A stretch of DNA of 64,000 bases, from NCBI RefSeq assembly GCF_003096995.1, contig NZ_QENU01000002.1, positions 62,001-126,000 of the forward strand, written 5' to 3'. The notes beneath the pieces are model-generated. The model searched no databases, had not been told where the DNA came from, and saw only the letters and a list, made by a program, of their open reading frames with translations. Made by a program: the position numbers and the translations under genes. Positions 7,421 through 16,134 of this stretch are shown one piece after another. Positions within the stretch are counted from its first letter, which is position 1, and each line of letters begins with the position of its first letter. The stretch comes from Alitibacter langaaensis DSM 22999 (lineage in GTDB: Bacteria; Pseudomonadota; Gammaproteobacteria; Enterobacterales; Pasteurellaceae).

Positions 7421-8512
7421 ATGAAAAACAACAAGAAAACATCACCACTTTTACTTTCTGCACTTCGCAATCTCTCTGCGTTCGCTATTTACGATTTATC
7501 TGATACCGAAATACTCATCCTTCTTAAAAATGCTCGTTGGGGAAATTCTCATTGTTTTCATACTGTTCAATGTCCTCGTTGTCAGGTTGAGCATAAAGCC
7601 TATTTCATTTCTTCGCGTAAGCAATGGCAGTGCAAACATTGCCAACATCGTTTTTCTGTAAAAAGCGGCACGATTTTTCAGCACACCAAACTTTCCCTAA
7701 GAAAGCTACTGTTAGCGGTTTATTATTTCACTATCAATAGTAAAGGGATTTCTGCGCTTAACTTATCTCGTCATATTGGCGTGCAATATAAAACGTCATG
7801 GGCATTACTACATAAATTTCGTGAAGCAGTCGAAAAAACGCAAGATTACACACCACTCACGGGCATTATTCATATTGATGGTTGTTATGTGAATAACTAT
7901 CTTCGCCCAAAAAATTTTAAACATAAGCGAATTGATAGACGTAAGAGATGTCACCAACGTAAAGATAAATCCTGCGTTATGGTTTTCCGACAACAAGCTG
8001 CAAATCAGGAAATAATAAAAGGAGCCGACCGCACACTCGTTGCGTTAGTTAAAGAGGAAAATGCTGATGATATGTTTGCTTTAACGCATCGCTTAGTCGC
8101 ACCAAAATCTACAATTTGCGCTGATGAAAATCCTGCTTATGATGGCTTGGCATTTCACTATGACTTATGTCGTGTAAATCATTCACAAGAATATTGCTCG
8201 ATTGATGGCACCACCAATAACCTAGCAGAATCCTTCTTTGCAAGATTTAGAAGAATGATTATGGGTGTGTATCATAAGATGGGAAATAATTACATGATGC
8301 ACTATGCGAATGAAACTGCATGGCGTGAGGATTTTCGTCACCAGTCAGATAAAGACAAATTCGACAACGTACTAAAACGCTGTTTGAAAGCCAGACCTTC
8401 ACGAGATTTAACTGGCTACTGGCAGGGAAATAAGAAACCTGTGGCAAAATTCGGATTGGAAAGTTTATGTTTGGAAGCCTCAAACGATAACCAATATTTA
8501 GCCGTAGCCTAA
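7421..8512 (+). CDS. IS1595-family transposase (copy 2)
   Basis: This 363-residue protein has a zinc ribbon C51-x2-C54 and C71-x2-C74 (CPRC, CKHC), FSVKSGTIFQHTK, and core residues in IIHIDGCYV (~D153), CADENPAYD (~D235) and NNLAESFFARFRR (~E270). ATG 7421 is preferred to TTG 7409 because MKNN aligns with the start region of copy 1. Copies 1 and 2 share the family pattern but differ at most positions, so they are not a recent duplication. It runs toward the right terminal repeat with one gene (8538) between, the layout expected if it is the element's own transposase. Confidence 0.92.
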   Translation: MKNNKKTSPLLLSALRNLSAFAIYDLSDTEILILLKNARWGNSHCFHTVQCPRCQVEHKAYFISSRKQWQCKHCQHRFSVKSGTIFQHTKLSLRKLLLAVYYFTINSKGISALNLSRHIGVQYKTSWALLHKFREAVEKTQDYTPLTGIIHIDGCYVNNYLRPKNFKHKRIDRRKRCHQRKDKSCVMVFRQQAANQEIIKGADRTLVALVKEENADDMFALTHRLVAPKSTICADENPAYDGLAFHYDLCRVNHSQEYCSIDGTTNNLAESFFARFRRMIMGVYHKMGNNYMMHYANETAWREDFRHQSDKDKFDNVLKRCLKARPSRDLTGYWQGNKKPVAKFGLESLCLEASNDNQYLAVA

Positions 8513-8537
8513 ATAATTTAAAACAACATAAGGAACA

Positions 8538-9023
8538 ATGATGGGAACCATGACACACACGCCACTTAACGTGGATTTAAAAAAGATGGACTATGAAACC
8601 TTCAAAACTTTTATGCGTGAACTGGCTCAGATGTATTCAAACGTAAAAGATGATGCCTATCTGTTGTTCTATCACAATTTGCGAGATCTTGCGAAAGAAG
8701 TCAGTACTTTACCCCGTAATCCATTGATATTTTATGGAGCCTATGAAATCGCTAATAATCAGGTAGTCGTGGCGATATTTGAAATGCAATTTACCGATGA
8801 AGTGTTTGAAACCGAAGATGGGAAACCTTATCAGATGCTTTCTATTATTAGTAGTTTTGCAGAAGATAAAATCTATCTACGTTGCCCGACAAAGATTAGA
8901 GAACACCTTACCCAACCTGAATACGTTGCTCTCTGCGAACAGGCTTACCCTGCAATGATGGAACAAATGCTGCTAGAGGAGCAACGAGAAAGACTGTTTA
9001 GAAGAAAACGGAAAAGTGAGTAA
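8538..9023 (+). CDS. Unknown protein downstream of transposase copy 2
   Basis: A product of ~160 residues with no family I recognise. It has no signal peptide or membrane segment. The N-terminal half is helical, with a mixed central part (YGAYEIANNQVVVAIFEMQF) and a strongly charged C-terminal helix (EQMLLEEQRERLFRRKRK). It starts 25 bases after the transposase stop behind AGGA (8531-8534). ATG 8541 is better spaced than 8538, and 8550 is a third option. It is probably co-transcribed with the transposase and is the last gene before the right end, so it is an element passenger or accessory gene. Confidence 0.7.
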   Translation: MMGTMTHTPLNVDLKKMDYETFKTFMRELAQMYSNVKDDAYLLFYHNLRDLAKEVSTLPRNPLIFYGAYEIANNQVVVAIFEMQFTDEVFETEDGKPYQMLSIISSFAEDKIYLRCPTKIREHLTQPEYVALCEQAYPAMMEQMLLEEQRERLFRRKRKSE

Positions 9024-9068
9024 TGGAAAAATAAGTAAAATTCTGCAAAATACAATTATAGTAAAAAT

Positions 9069-9098
9069 AATGCCCTTATCGAAATAAGGGCATTTTTG
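9069..9098 (+). terminator. Hairpin terminator near the right end
   Basis: Stem AATGCCCTTAT/ATAAGGGCATT (9069-9079 with 9084-9094), CGAA loop, then T-run. It stops transposon transcription before the right repeat and fklB. Confidence 0.88.
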
Positions 9099-9118
9099 TA
9101 CGGTTTTGTTTAAATTTT

Positions 9119-9147
9119 GGTCTTTGTGCAACTGCTACATAATACCG
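9119..9147 (-). repeat. Right terminal inverted repeat (29 bp)
   Basis: Perfect reverse complement of 1015-1043. It ends in ATAATACCG next to the direct repeat. Confidence 0.92.
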
Positions 9148-9155
9148 AAATTTTT
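9148..9155 (+). repeat. Right target-site duplication
   Basis: AAATTTTT, identical to 1007-1014. It is followed at once by the GACCGCACTT arm of the interrupted uptake-sequence dyad. Confidence 0.9.
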
Positions 9156-9191
9156 GACCGCACTTTTCAGATTAAATGTCTCTCGTTGAGA

Positions 9192-9818
9192 TTAAAGAAT
9201 ATCTAATAATTCCACTTCAAACACTAATACGCTAAACGGCGGGATTGATACGCCTGCGCCACGTTCGCCATAAGCCAAGTTGTGTGGAATGGTTAAACGC
9301 CATTTTGAACCCACAGGCATTAATTGCAATGCTTCTGTCCAACCTGCGATAACGCCTCCCACTGGGAATTCTGCTGGTGTGCCACGCGCCACAGAGCTGT
9401 CGAACGTGGTGCCGTCTGTTAATGTTCCTGTGTAATGTACGCGAACGGTATCGTTACGGCTTGGTTTTGCGCCAGTGCCTTCACTTAATACTTCATATTG
9501 AAGTCCTGTTTCAGTCACTTTTACGCCGTCTTTTTTCGCGTTTTCTACTAAGAATGCGCGACCTCGCTCTTCAATTTCTTTAAATTTTGCTTGAGCCGCT
9601 TCCTGCGCTTCTTGTTGCAATTGCTGTAATGCGCCAGAAACCGCATTCAAGTCAATTGCTGGTGGATTTTGATTTAATACATCATAAATCCCTTTTGCAA
9701 CCGCTTCAGCAGAAACTTTTAAACCGCTATCTGCAAGCTGTTGACCAATTTGTAAGCCCACACCGTAGCCGCCTTTTTCAGCTGTGCTTTCTAATTTTAC
9801 TGAATCAAAAATTGACAT
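9192..9818 (-). CDS. fklB: FKBP-type peptidyl-prolyl cis-trans isomerase FklB
   Basis: FklB isomerises Xaa-Pro bonds in proteins. The protein (208 residues) has the helical Mip-like dimerisation half (residues ~10-95: GGYGVGLQIGQQLADSG, then a charged QQEAQEAAQAKFKEIEE helix) and a complete C-terminal FKBP domain (VRVHYTGTLTDGTTFDSS, IPHNLAYGERGAG, FEVELLDI). No signal peptide is seen, so it is cytoplasmic and FklB rather than periplasmic FkpA. psd lies immediately upstream on the same strand. Its terminator dyad at the 3' side has been split by the transposon at 1015-9147. Confidence 0.93.
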   Translation of the reverse strand: MSIFDSVKLESTAEKGGYGVGLQIGQQLADSGLKVSAEAVAKGIYDVLNQNPPAIDLNAVSGALQQLQQEAQEAAQAKFKEIEERGRAFLVENAKKDGVKVTETGLQYEVLSEGTGAKPSRNDTVRVHYTGTLTDGTTFDSSVARGTPAEFPVGGVIAGWTEALQLMPVGSKWRLTIPHNLAYGERGAGVSIPPFSVLVFEVELLDIL

Positions 9819-9842
9819 TGTTTTTCCTTTCTTGTTTATAAA

Positions 9843-10727
9843 TTATTTCTTGTACGCTAAGGTTTCACCCACGCGCGTGACGGTATCGACCGCTAAATGC
9901 TCAGCAAGTTTGACACGATCTTGTTGGAACAAATTAATCACGGTTGAGCCCAATTGGAACGCGCCCATTTCCTGACCTTTCACTAATTTGACCGCGCTTT
10001 CATCGTAATCCCAAGTTTTCACTTGGTTTGGACGCGGTGGATTGATGATGCCCGTCCAAACGGTGCGAATACTCGCTGTGATCGTCGCCCCCACTAAAAT
10101 TTGCACCATTTTGCCAAATTCAGTATCAAAAACGCAGATTACACGCTCATTGCGCGCCAACAGATTTGGCACGTGCTCGTTCAAAAATGGATTCACCGAG
10201 AATAAATCCCCAGGCACATAAATCATTTTACGCAAGGTTGCATCACAAGGTATATGCACACGATGATAATCACGCGGTGAAAGATAAGTGGTGGCGAATT
10301 CCCCATTTTTAAAGAGTGCAGTTAATTCTTCATCGCCCGCTAATAAATCGCCTAAATTAAAGGCATGGCCTTTGGCTTGCAATAGGGTTTCGTCATCAAT
10401 GTGTCCACATTGGCTGATTTTGCCGTCTGCGGGCATGCAAAGTGCGGTCGGATTTTCATCAATTTTTCGCGCACCGTCCTTGAGCTGACGAATAAAAAAC
10501 TCGTTAAAAGAAGCATAATCGCTAAAGTTTTCTTTTGCCGCTTCACTCATATCAATGCCGTATTTTTTGGCAAATAGTTTGATAATAAAATGGGTAACCG
10601 CGCCCCATTTTTGTTTCGCCAACCAGCCCGCAGCTTGGGTGAGGTATTTTTGCGGCATCACATATTGAAACGCAATTTTCACACGCTGCCAGTAGCTTAA
10701 AGTTAAGGTTTTTTCTAATAAATTCAT
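9843..10727 (-). CDS. psd: Phosphatidylserine decarboxylase proenzyme
   Basis: Psd decarboxylates phosphatidylserine to phosphatidylethanolamine at the inner membrane. The LGST motif (in GAFQLGSTVI) is the self-cleavage site whose serine becomes the pyruvoyl group. SPRDYHRVHIP and the catalytic ADGKISQCG region are present. The length of ~294 residues is typical. ATG 10727 is chosen over the adjacent TTG 10730. fklB follows 24 bases on. It is divergent from bioA across ~80 bases. Confidence 0.95.
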   Translation of the reverse strand: MNLLEKTLTLSYWQRVKIAFQYVMPQKYLTQAAGWLAKQKWGAVTHFIIKLFAKKYGIDMSEAAKENFSDYASFNEFFIRQLKDGARKIDENPTALCMPADGKISQCGHIDDETLLQAKGHAFNLGDLLAGDEELTALFKNGEFATTYLSPRDYHRVHIPCDATLRKMIYVPGDLFSVNPFLNEHVPNLLARNERVICVFDTEFGKMVQILVGATITASIRTVWTGIINPPRPNQVKTWDYDESAVKLVKGQEMGAFQLGSTVINLFQQDRVKLAEHLAVDTVTRVGETLAYKK

Positions 10728-10810
10728 CAAAAATTTATCCTTTTGGCATTTCGCCCTTTTTGTTAGAATGACGAGCGATTATAACAATTTATTTGCGTGG
10801 TGCAATTATT

Positions 10811-12100
10811 ATGAATGAACAGCAGTTGTTAGCCTTTGATAAACAGCATATTTGGCATCCTTATTCCGCTATGGATTCCTGTATGCCGATGTATGCGGTG
10901 GAACGCGCCGATGGCGTGGTAATCACCCTGAAAAACGGGCAGCAACTAATTGACGGCATGTCCTCTTGGTGGGCAGCATTGCATGGCTATAATCATCCAC
11001 GTTTGAATGCGGCGGCTTCAGCACAGCTGAGCAAAATGAGCCACATTATGTTTGGTGGCTTCACTCATGATCCTGCGGTAAAATTAGCTGAAAAATTGAC
11101 CGCACTTTTGCCCGCAGGATTGGATAAAGTTTTTTTCGCTGATAGCGGATCGGTGGCGGTGGAAGTGGCGATGAAAATGGCGGTGCAATATCAACATGCC
11201 ATCGGCAAACCAGAACGCTGCAAATTTGCAACGATTCGTGCGGGCTATCACGGCGACACTTGGCATGCGATGTCAGTTTGCGATCCTGATACAGGAATGC
11301 ACAGCCTGTTCCACGGCAGTTTGCCTGTGCAATATTTTTTGCCGCAACCTTCTGTAAAATTTGAGCAACCATGGCAAGATGACGCCATTCAACCCTTAGC
11401 CGATTTGCTAGCGCAAAAACATCACGAAATCGCAGGGCTAATTTTAGAGCCCGTTGTGCAAGGTGCAGGGGGAATGTATTTTTACTCGCCCCAATATTTA
11501 GTCAAAGCACAACAGCTCTGCCAACAATATGGCGTTTTGCTCATTTTCGATGAAATCGCCACAGGCTTTGGGCGAACAGGCAAGTTATTTGCCTTAGAAC
11601 ACGCAGGGATAACCCCTGATATTATCTGCCTTGGAAAAGCCTTAACTGGTGGTTATTTAACGCTTTCAGCCACAATCACCAATGCCCATGTGGCGCAAAC
11701 GATTTGTCAAGGCGAAGCCAAATGTTTTATGCATGGGCCTACTTTTATGGCAAATCCGCTGGCTTGCGCTATCGCCTGTGAGAGCATTGATCTGTTATTG
11801 GAAAGCCCGTGGCAACAGAAAATTCAACAAATTGAACAACAATTAAAACAAGAATTACAACCCGCAACCCAATTAAGTGCGGTCAAAGAAGTGCGAGTTT
11901 TAGGGGCGATTGGCGTGCTAGAAATGCATCAGCCTGTGAATCTTGCCAGCTTACAACCGCGCTTTGTGGAAAAAGGCATTTGGCTGCGTCCTTTTGGGCG
12001 TTTGATCTATCTTATGCCGCCATTTATCATTGAATCTCACCAACTTAGCCAATTAACTCAAGGAGTTATCGAAGCTATCAAGGAAGAATATGACGCTTAA
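10811..12100 (+). CDS. bioA: Adenosylmethionine-8-amino-7-oxononanoate aminotransferase
   Basis: BioA uses S-adenosylmethionine as amino donor to make 7,8-diaminopelargonate. It is a class III PLP aminotransferase: [16 protein letters not shown] near the start, the [17 protein letters not shown]-binding segment and the lysine in [14 protein letters not shown] 10811 is used; the upstream GTG 10793 adds six unconserved residues. First gene of the tightly packed operon bioA-F-G-C-D. It overlaps bioF by 11 bases. Confidence 0.97.
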   Translation: MNEQQLLAFDKQHIWHPYSAMDSCMPMYAVERADGVVITLKNGQQLIDGMSSWWAALHGYNHPRLNAAASAQLSKMSHIMFGGFTHDPAVKLAEKLTALLPAGLDKVFFADSGSVAVEVAMKMAVQYQHAIGKPERCKFATIRAGYHGDTWHAMSVCDPDTGMHSLFHGSLPVQYFLPQPSVKFEQPWQDDAIQPLADLLAQKHHEIAGLILEPVVQGAGGMYFYSPQYLVKAQQLCQQYGVLLIFDEIATGFGRTGKLFALEHAGITPDIICLGKALTGGYLTLSATITNAHVAQTICQGEAKCFMHGPTFMANPLACAIACESIDLLLESPWQQKIQQIEQQLKQELQPATQLSAVKEVRVLGAIGVLEMHQPVNLASLQPRFVEKGIWLRPFGRLIYLMPPFIIESHQLSQLTQGVIEAIKEEYDA

Positions 12101-13253
12101 GTTTTTTACCGAAACCCTCGAACAATTACAACAGCAGGGACAATTCCGCCAAATTCCCCATTTGCAGCATCAAGGAAAATGGATCGTGCGTGATGGGCGA
12201 AAAATGTTGAATATGTCCTCTAATGATTATTTAGGACTGGCGAGTAACGACTTGTTACAGCAACAATTTTTACAAAAATTTGCAGAAAATTTACCGCACT
12301 TTACTTCTTCCTCTTCACGCTTGCTGACGGGATCTTTTGAGATTTATAGCCAATTTGAGCAGCTTTTAGCCCAGCGTTTTCAGCGTCAGGCGGCGTTGCT
12401 ATTTAATAGTGGCTATCATGCAAATATTGGCATTCTCCCCGCTGTTGCCAATAAAAAAACATTAATTGTGGCAGATAAACTGGTGCATGCGAGTTTGATT
12501 GATGGCATTCGCTTAAGCGAGGCGGAATTTGTGCGTTATCGCCATAATGATATGCAGCATTTGGCGGATATTTTGGCGAAAAAGCACCGCACTTTTGAAC
12601 GCATTATTATTGTGACGGAAAGCGTGTTTAGTATGGACGGCGATTGCGCCGATTTATCCGCATTAATTGCCTTTAAATGCCAATTTGATAATGTCATGCT
12701 ATACGTTGACGAAGCCCACGCAATCGGCGTGTTAGGCGAAACAGGATTGGGCTTAGCCGAACAATTAGGCTGCATAGCGGACATTGATTTTCTAGTGGGA
12801 ACTTTTGGCAAAGCCTTGGCATCGATGGGGGCGTATTTGGTTTGCGAACAAGTGATACGGGATTATTTAGTGAACAAAATGCGACCACTGATTTTCTCTA
12901 CTGCACTGCCACCTTTTAACGTGGCCTGGAGCTATTTTTTATTTGATCAATTACATGCATTAACCCAGCCCCGTCAGCATTTGGCGCAATTAAGCCAACA
13001 TTTGCGCCAAGCTTTAGTGGATATGCAATGCGAAATGCCAAGCAGCACGCACATCGTGCCTTATATTTTAGGCGATAATCATCTCACCGTGAAAACGGCG
13101 CAACATTTGCAACAACAGGGGTATTACTGCTTGCCAATCCGACCGCCAACAGTTCCCAAAGGCACTTCCCGCATTCGTTTGTCGCTCACGGCAGATATGA
13201 CCGCTGAAGAACTCGAACAATTTATCGATTGTCTGCGTAGGGAGATAAAATGA
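12090..13253 (+). CDS. bioF: 8-amino-7-oxononanoate synthase
   Basis: BioF condenses pimeloyl-ACP (or -CoA) with L-alanine to form 8-amino-7-oxononanoate. It is an alpha-oxoamine synthase with [28 protein letters not shown] and the PLP lysine in [14 protein letters not shown]. The 387-residue length is usual. It overlaps bioA (11 bases) and bioG (4 bases, ATGA type), so the genes are translationally coupled. Uptake-sequence cores lie inside the coding region. Confidence 0.97.
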   Translation: MTLKFFTETLEQLQQQGQFRQIPHLQHQGKWIVRDGRKMLNMSSNDYLGLASNDLLQQQFLQKFAENLPHFTSSSSRLLTGSFEIYSQFEQLLAQRFQRQAALLFNSGYHANIGILPAVANKKTLIVADKLVHASLIDGIRLSEAEFVRYRHNDMQHLADILAKKHRTFERIIIVTESVFSMDGDCADLSALIAFKCQFDNVMLYVDEAHAIGVLGETGLGLAEQLGCIADIDFLVGTFGKALASMGAYLVCEQVIRDYLVNKMRPLIFSTALPPFNVAWSYFLFDQLHALTQPRQHLAQLSQHLRQALVDMQCEMPSSTHIVPYILGDNHLTVKTAQHLQQQGYYCLPIRPPTVPKGTSRIRLSLTADMTAEELEQFIDCLRREIK

Positions 13254-13924
13254 AAACGCAGTTAATGACGACTCAGCCACAAAAACAGCCCAATCTCATT
13301 GTCTATTTTGCAGGGTGGGGAACCCCTATTTCTGCGGTGGCACATCTCGATTTGCCACAAGATTATGACTTATTGATTTGCTATGATTATCAAAATCTGC
13401 ATTTGGATTTTGATTTTTCGCCTTATCAGCAGATTCGCGTGGTGGCTTGGTCGATGGGCGTGTGGGTTGCCGATCAAGTGATGCAAAACATTCCATTAAG
13501 TTCAGCCACGGCGATTAATGGCACAGGTCTGCCTTGTCACGATCAATTTGGCATTTCTTGTGAAATTTTTAAGGGAACATTAGAAGGTTTAACCGAAGAA
13601 AGCCGCGTGAAATTTGAACGCCGAATCTGTGGCGATAAACGAAATTTCGCGATTTATCAGCAATTAGCTGAGCCTAGAGAATTTGCAGAAATTCATGCAG
13701 AATTGACCGCACTTTACGAGATGATTCAAACTCAAAAGCCACAATCAATTTTGTGGACAGATGCCGTGATTGCGGAACAAGATCGTATTTTCCCCGCACA
13801 AAATCAGTTCGCCTATTGGCAGCGACATTCGCCAGCCGTCCATATAAGCAAAATAGCAGGCGCTCATTATCTGTTTCCCGCAATGTCAACTTGGGCTGAA
13901 TTATGGGAGCCTAGGACTGTATGA
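13250..13924 (+). CDS. bioG: Pimeloyl-ACP methyl ester esterase BioG
   Basis: BioG removes the methyl ester from pimeloyl-ACP, ending the BioC-initiated chain. Haemophilus uses BioG where E. coli uses BioH. The 224-residue alpha/beta hydrolase has a nucleophile elbow WSMGVWVAD (Ser in SMG), an N-terminal [11 protein letters not shown] oxyanion region and a late IAGAHYLFP segment with the likely catalytic His. It lies between bioF and bioC with 4-base overlaps on both sides, as expected. Confidence 0.93.
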   Translation: MKTQLMTTQPQKQPNLIVYFAGWGTPISAVAHLDLPQDYDLLICYDYQNLHLDFDFSPYQQIRVVAWSMGVWVADQVMQNIPLSSATAINGTGLPCHDQFGISCEIFKGTLEGLTEESRVKFERRICGDKRNFAIYQQLAEPREFAEIHAELTALYEMIQTQKPQSILWTDAVIAEQDRIFPAQNQFAYWQRHSPAVHISKIAGAHYLFPAMSTWAELWEPRTV

Positions 13925-14670
13925 CCCGTTTATCGCAGGTTCAGAGATGTTTTAGTGCGGCAAGAAATAGCTATGATCAACAAGCGATTGTGCAATATAA
14001 AATTGCTAAAAAATTGACCTCACTTGTGGCGCAACAGCGTACCGATTTTGAGCATTGCCTTGAAATTGGCTGCGGCACGGGCATTTTCACCCGTGAATTA
14101 GCGAAGAGCCTAAACATTGACCATTGGGAACTGAATGATTTATGTGATAACCAGCATTGGTTGCAGCAGATTTTGCCCGCAGAACATTTTCATTTCCAAC
14201 AAGGCGATGCAGAACAATTACGCTGCGATCAAGCTTATGATCTGATTGCAACCGCTTCAACTGTGCAATGGTTTAATCAAAAACAGCAATTTATTGAACG
14301 TTGTGCCGCCCAATTAAAACCGCAAGGGTTGCTGGTATTTAGCACCTTTGATTCTGATAATTTATATGAAATCAAACAGTTAACGGGCATTGGCTTAGAT
14401 TATCCTAGTTTGGCGCAATGGCAACAATGGTTGGCGCCACAATTTGAGATCTTGCATTTGTCAGCAGAGAAAATGATCTTGGAATTTGAGCAGCCACGGG
14501 AAGTTTTACAACATTTAAAGCAAACTGGGGTAACGGCGACCAATCAACAAATGTGGACAAAAGGGAAATTGCAGCAGTTTTATCAAAATTATATGAAAAA
14601 TTACCGCACTTTGGCGGGTAACGTGCATTTAACTTATACGCCGATTTTAGCTTTAGCAAAGAGAAAATAA
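13921..14670 (+). CDS. bioC: Malonyl-ACP O-methyltransferase BioC
   Basis: BioC methylates malonyl-ACP so that fatty acid synthesis can build the pimeloyl chain. It is a class I SAM methyltransferase with LEIGCGTGIFTRELA (motif I, ~residues 44-58), the QGDAEQL acidic loop and the family-typical ATASTVQWFNQ. It opens with VQRCFSAARNSYDQQA, the usual BioC start. It overlaps bioG by 4 bases and ends one base before bioD. It depends on the acpP/fab genes just downstream for its substrate pathway. Confidence 0.95.
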   Translation: MTRLSQVQRCFSAARNSYDQQAIVQYKIAKKLTSLVAQQRTDFEHCLEIGCGTGIFTRELAKSLNIDHWELNDLCDNQHWLQQILPAEHFHFQQGDAEQLRCDQAYDLIATASTVQWFNQKQQFIERCAAQLKPQGLLVFSTFDSDNLYEIKQLTGIGLDYPSLAQWQQWLAPQFEILHLSAEKMILEFEQPREVLQHLKQTGVTATNQQMWTKGKLQQFYQNYMKNYRTLAGNVHLTYTPILALAKRK

Positions 14671-14671
14671 T

Positions 14672-15316
14672 ATGGGACAAGTAATTTTTATTTCGGGCAT
14701 TGATACCGATGTGGGCAAAACCATTGCAACAGGCTGGTATGCCAAAAAATTAATGACGCAAGGGCATTTGGTGATTACGCAAAAAATGATCCAAACAGGT
14801 TGTGAAGGGATCGCCGAGGATTTATTAGTACACCGTCAGATTCAAGAAATTCCACTGCAACCAGAAGATGAACAGGGCATCACCTCGCCTTATATCTTTG
14901 CCTATCCCTGCTCGCCACACTTGTCAGCCAAGTTAGAGCAACGCCAGATTTTGCCAGAAACGATTGAAAAATCGACCGCACTTTTGCAACAAAAATATGA
15001 TTATGTGTTGTTGGAAGGCGCGGGGGGATTATTAGTGCCTTACAATCAACAGCAAACCACCTTAGATTATGTGCAAAAACAGGGCTATCCGATTATTTTA
15101 GTGACTTCGGGCAAGCTTGGCAGCATTAATCATACTTTGCTGAGCCTTGAAGTCTGTCAGCATCGGAAAATTCCCGTACATACCGTGATTTATAACCAAT
15201 ATCCGAAAATTGATTCTATTATTGAGCAGGAAACACAGCAGTATTTACGCCAATATTTAGCAACCCATTTTCCCACCACAAAATTTGATTGTTTGGATGA
15301 GATCAAGGTGAAATAA
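14672..15316 (+). CDS. bioD: Dethiobiotin synthetase
   Basis: BioD closes the ureido ring of diaminopelargonate with CO2 and ATP. The P-loop GIDTDVGKT is at residues ~9-17. The QTGCEG, EGAGGLLVPYN (switch II-like) and late YNQYP nucleotide-binding segments are all present. It is 214 residues long and the last gene of the bio operon. bioB is not in this window. Confidence 0.95.
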   Translation: MGQVIFISGIDTDVGKTIATGWYAKKLMTQGHLVITQKMIQTGCEGIAEDLLVHRQIQEIPLQPEDEQGITSPYIFAYPCSPHLSAKLEQRQILPETIEKSTALLQQKYDYVLLEGAGGLLVPYNQQQTTLDYVQKQGYPIILVTSGKLGSINHTLLSLEVCQHRKIPVHTVIYNQYPKIDSIIEQETQQYLRQYLATHFPTTKFDCLDEIKVK

Positions 15317-15400
15317 ATTTGCGAAATTATCGTGTTTTTCGCATAAAAAATAATAATTTCCTTTGACTAATGGCTTCTCAAAAGGTAATATGCACGCCCT

Positions 15401-15925
15401 ATGCAAAAGGTAAAACTACCCCTAACTGTTGACCCAGTTAAAGATGCTCAACGACGATTAGATTATGATGGCTATTATGCCATTGATCAACTTGAGCGTT
15501 TGTCTGCGTCAGTAGTAAGAGTGCTCAGCGATGCACAGGTGACGTTATCGTTTTTCATTGATCCACAAAAATTAGTGGTGATGAAAGGGAAGGCGCAAGT
15601 TGATGTTGAATTAGAATGTCAACGCTGTGGTGAAACTTTCAGCCAAACCTTGGAATGTGAATTTGCTTACAGTCCAGTGGCTAATTTAGATAAGATTGAT
15701 GAGTTGCCAGAGATTTATGAACCGATTGAATTCAATGAATTCGGGGAAATAGATTTAATTGGTACGGTAGAAGATGAGTTTATGCTCGCGCTGCCTATTG
15801 TGCCAATGCATTCATCTGAACACTGTGAAGTGTCCGCGCACGAACAGGTTTTTGGCGAATTGCCTGAAGAATTGGCGAAAAAACCAAACCCGTTCGCTGT
15901 ATTAGCTAATTTAAAGCAAAAGTAA
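15401..15925 (+). CDS. yceD: YceD (DUF177), 23S rRNA accumulation protein
   Basis: This 174-residue protein has the DUF177 cysteine pair (ECQRCGETF) and the C-terminal [18 protein letters not shown] block with a following Cys. E. coli YceD is needed for normal 23S rRNA accumulation. The biochemical role is not settled. It heads the conserved yceD-rpmF-plsX-fab cluster, 17 bases upstream of rpmF. Confidence 0.9.
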   Translation: MQKVKLPLTVDPVKDAQRRLDYDGYYAIDQLERLSASVVRVLSDAQVTLSFFIDPQKLVVMKGKAQVDVELECQRCGETFSQTLECEFAYSPVANLDKIDELPEIYEPIEFNEFGEIDLIGTVEDEFMLALPIVPMHSSEHCEVSAHEQVFGELPEELAKKPNPFAVLANLKQK

Positions 15926-15942
15926 ATTTAGGAGTATAGCCA

Positions 15943-16113
15943 ATGGCTGTTCAACAAAATAAAAAATCTCGTTCACGTCGTGATATGCGTCGTTCACATG
16001 ATGCGTTAACTACTGCTGCAGTATCTGTAGATAAAACAAGTGGCGAAACTCACTTACGTCACCACGTAACTGCTGACGGTTACTATCGTGGTCGTAAAGT
16101 AATCAACAAGTAA
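15943..16113 (+). CDS. rpmF: 50S ribosomal protein L32
   Basis: A 56-residue protein: [19 protein letters not shown] at the start, [17 protein letters not shown] at the end. These are canonical L32 sequences. GGAG lies 9 bases before ATG 15943. It is placed between yceD and plsX as in other gammaproteobacteria. It lacks the zinc-binding cysteines found in some L32 forms. Confidence 0.97.
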   Translation: MAVQQNKKSRSRRDMRRSHDALTTAAVSVDKTSGETHLRHHVTADGYYRGRKVINK

Positions 16114-16134
16114 TTCCTTTTATAAGGTATTCAC

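Larger units (their letters stand above)
1015..9147. mobile_element. 8.1-kb IS1595-type transposon with defence cargo
   Basis: Perfect 29-bp terminal inverted repeats (1015-1043 and 9119-9147) are flanked by identical 8-bp direct repeats AAATTTTT (1007-1014 and 9148-9155). IS1595-family elements are known for 8-bp duplications and for carrying passenger genes. Inside are two IS1595-type transposase genes, two coiled-coil/winged-helix proteins, an rnlA-like toxin gene, an Xre regulator, a repeat-controlled R-M gene and an unknown gene. Removing 1015-9155 rejoins an uptake-sequence stem-loop (AAGTGCGGTC at 989-998, GACCGCACTT at 9156-9165) between proB and fklB. This supports one clean insertion event. 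Which transposase acts on the ends is not known. Confidence 0.9.

Noticed and set aside
10760..10787. TTGTTA/TAACAA dyad in the psd-bioA gap as a BirA operator
   Set aside because: The arms are 16 bases apart, whereas the same hexamers in known BirA operators are about 22 apart, and the inner ACC/GGT bases are absent.
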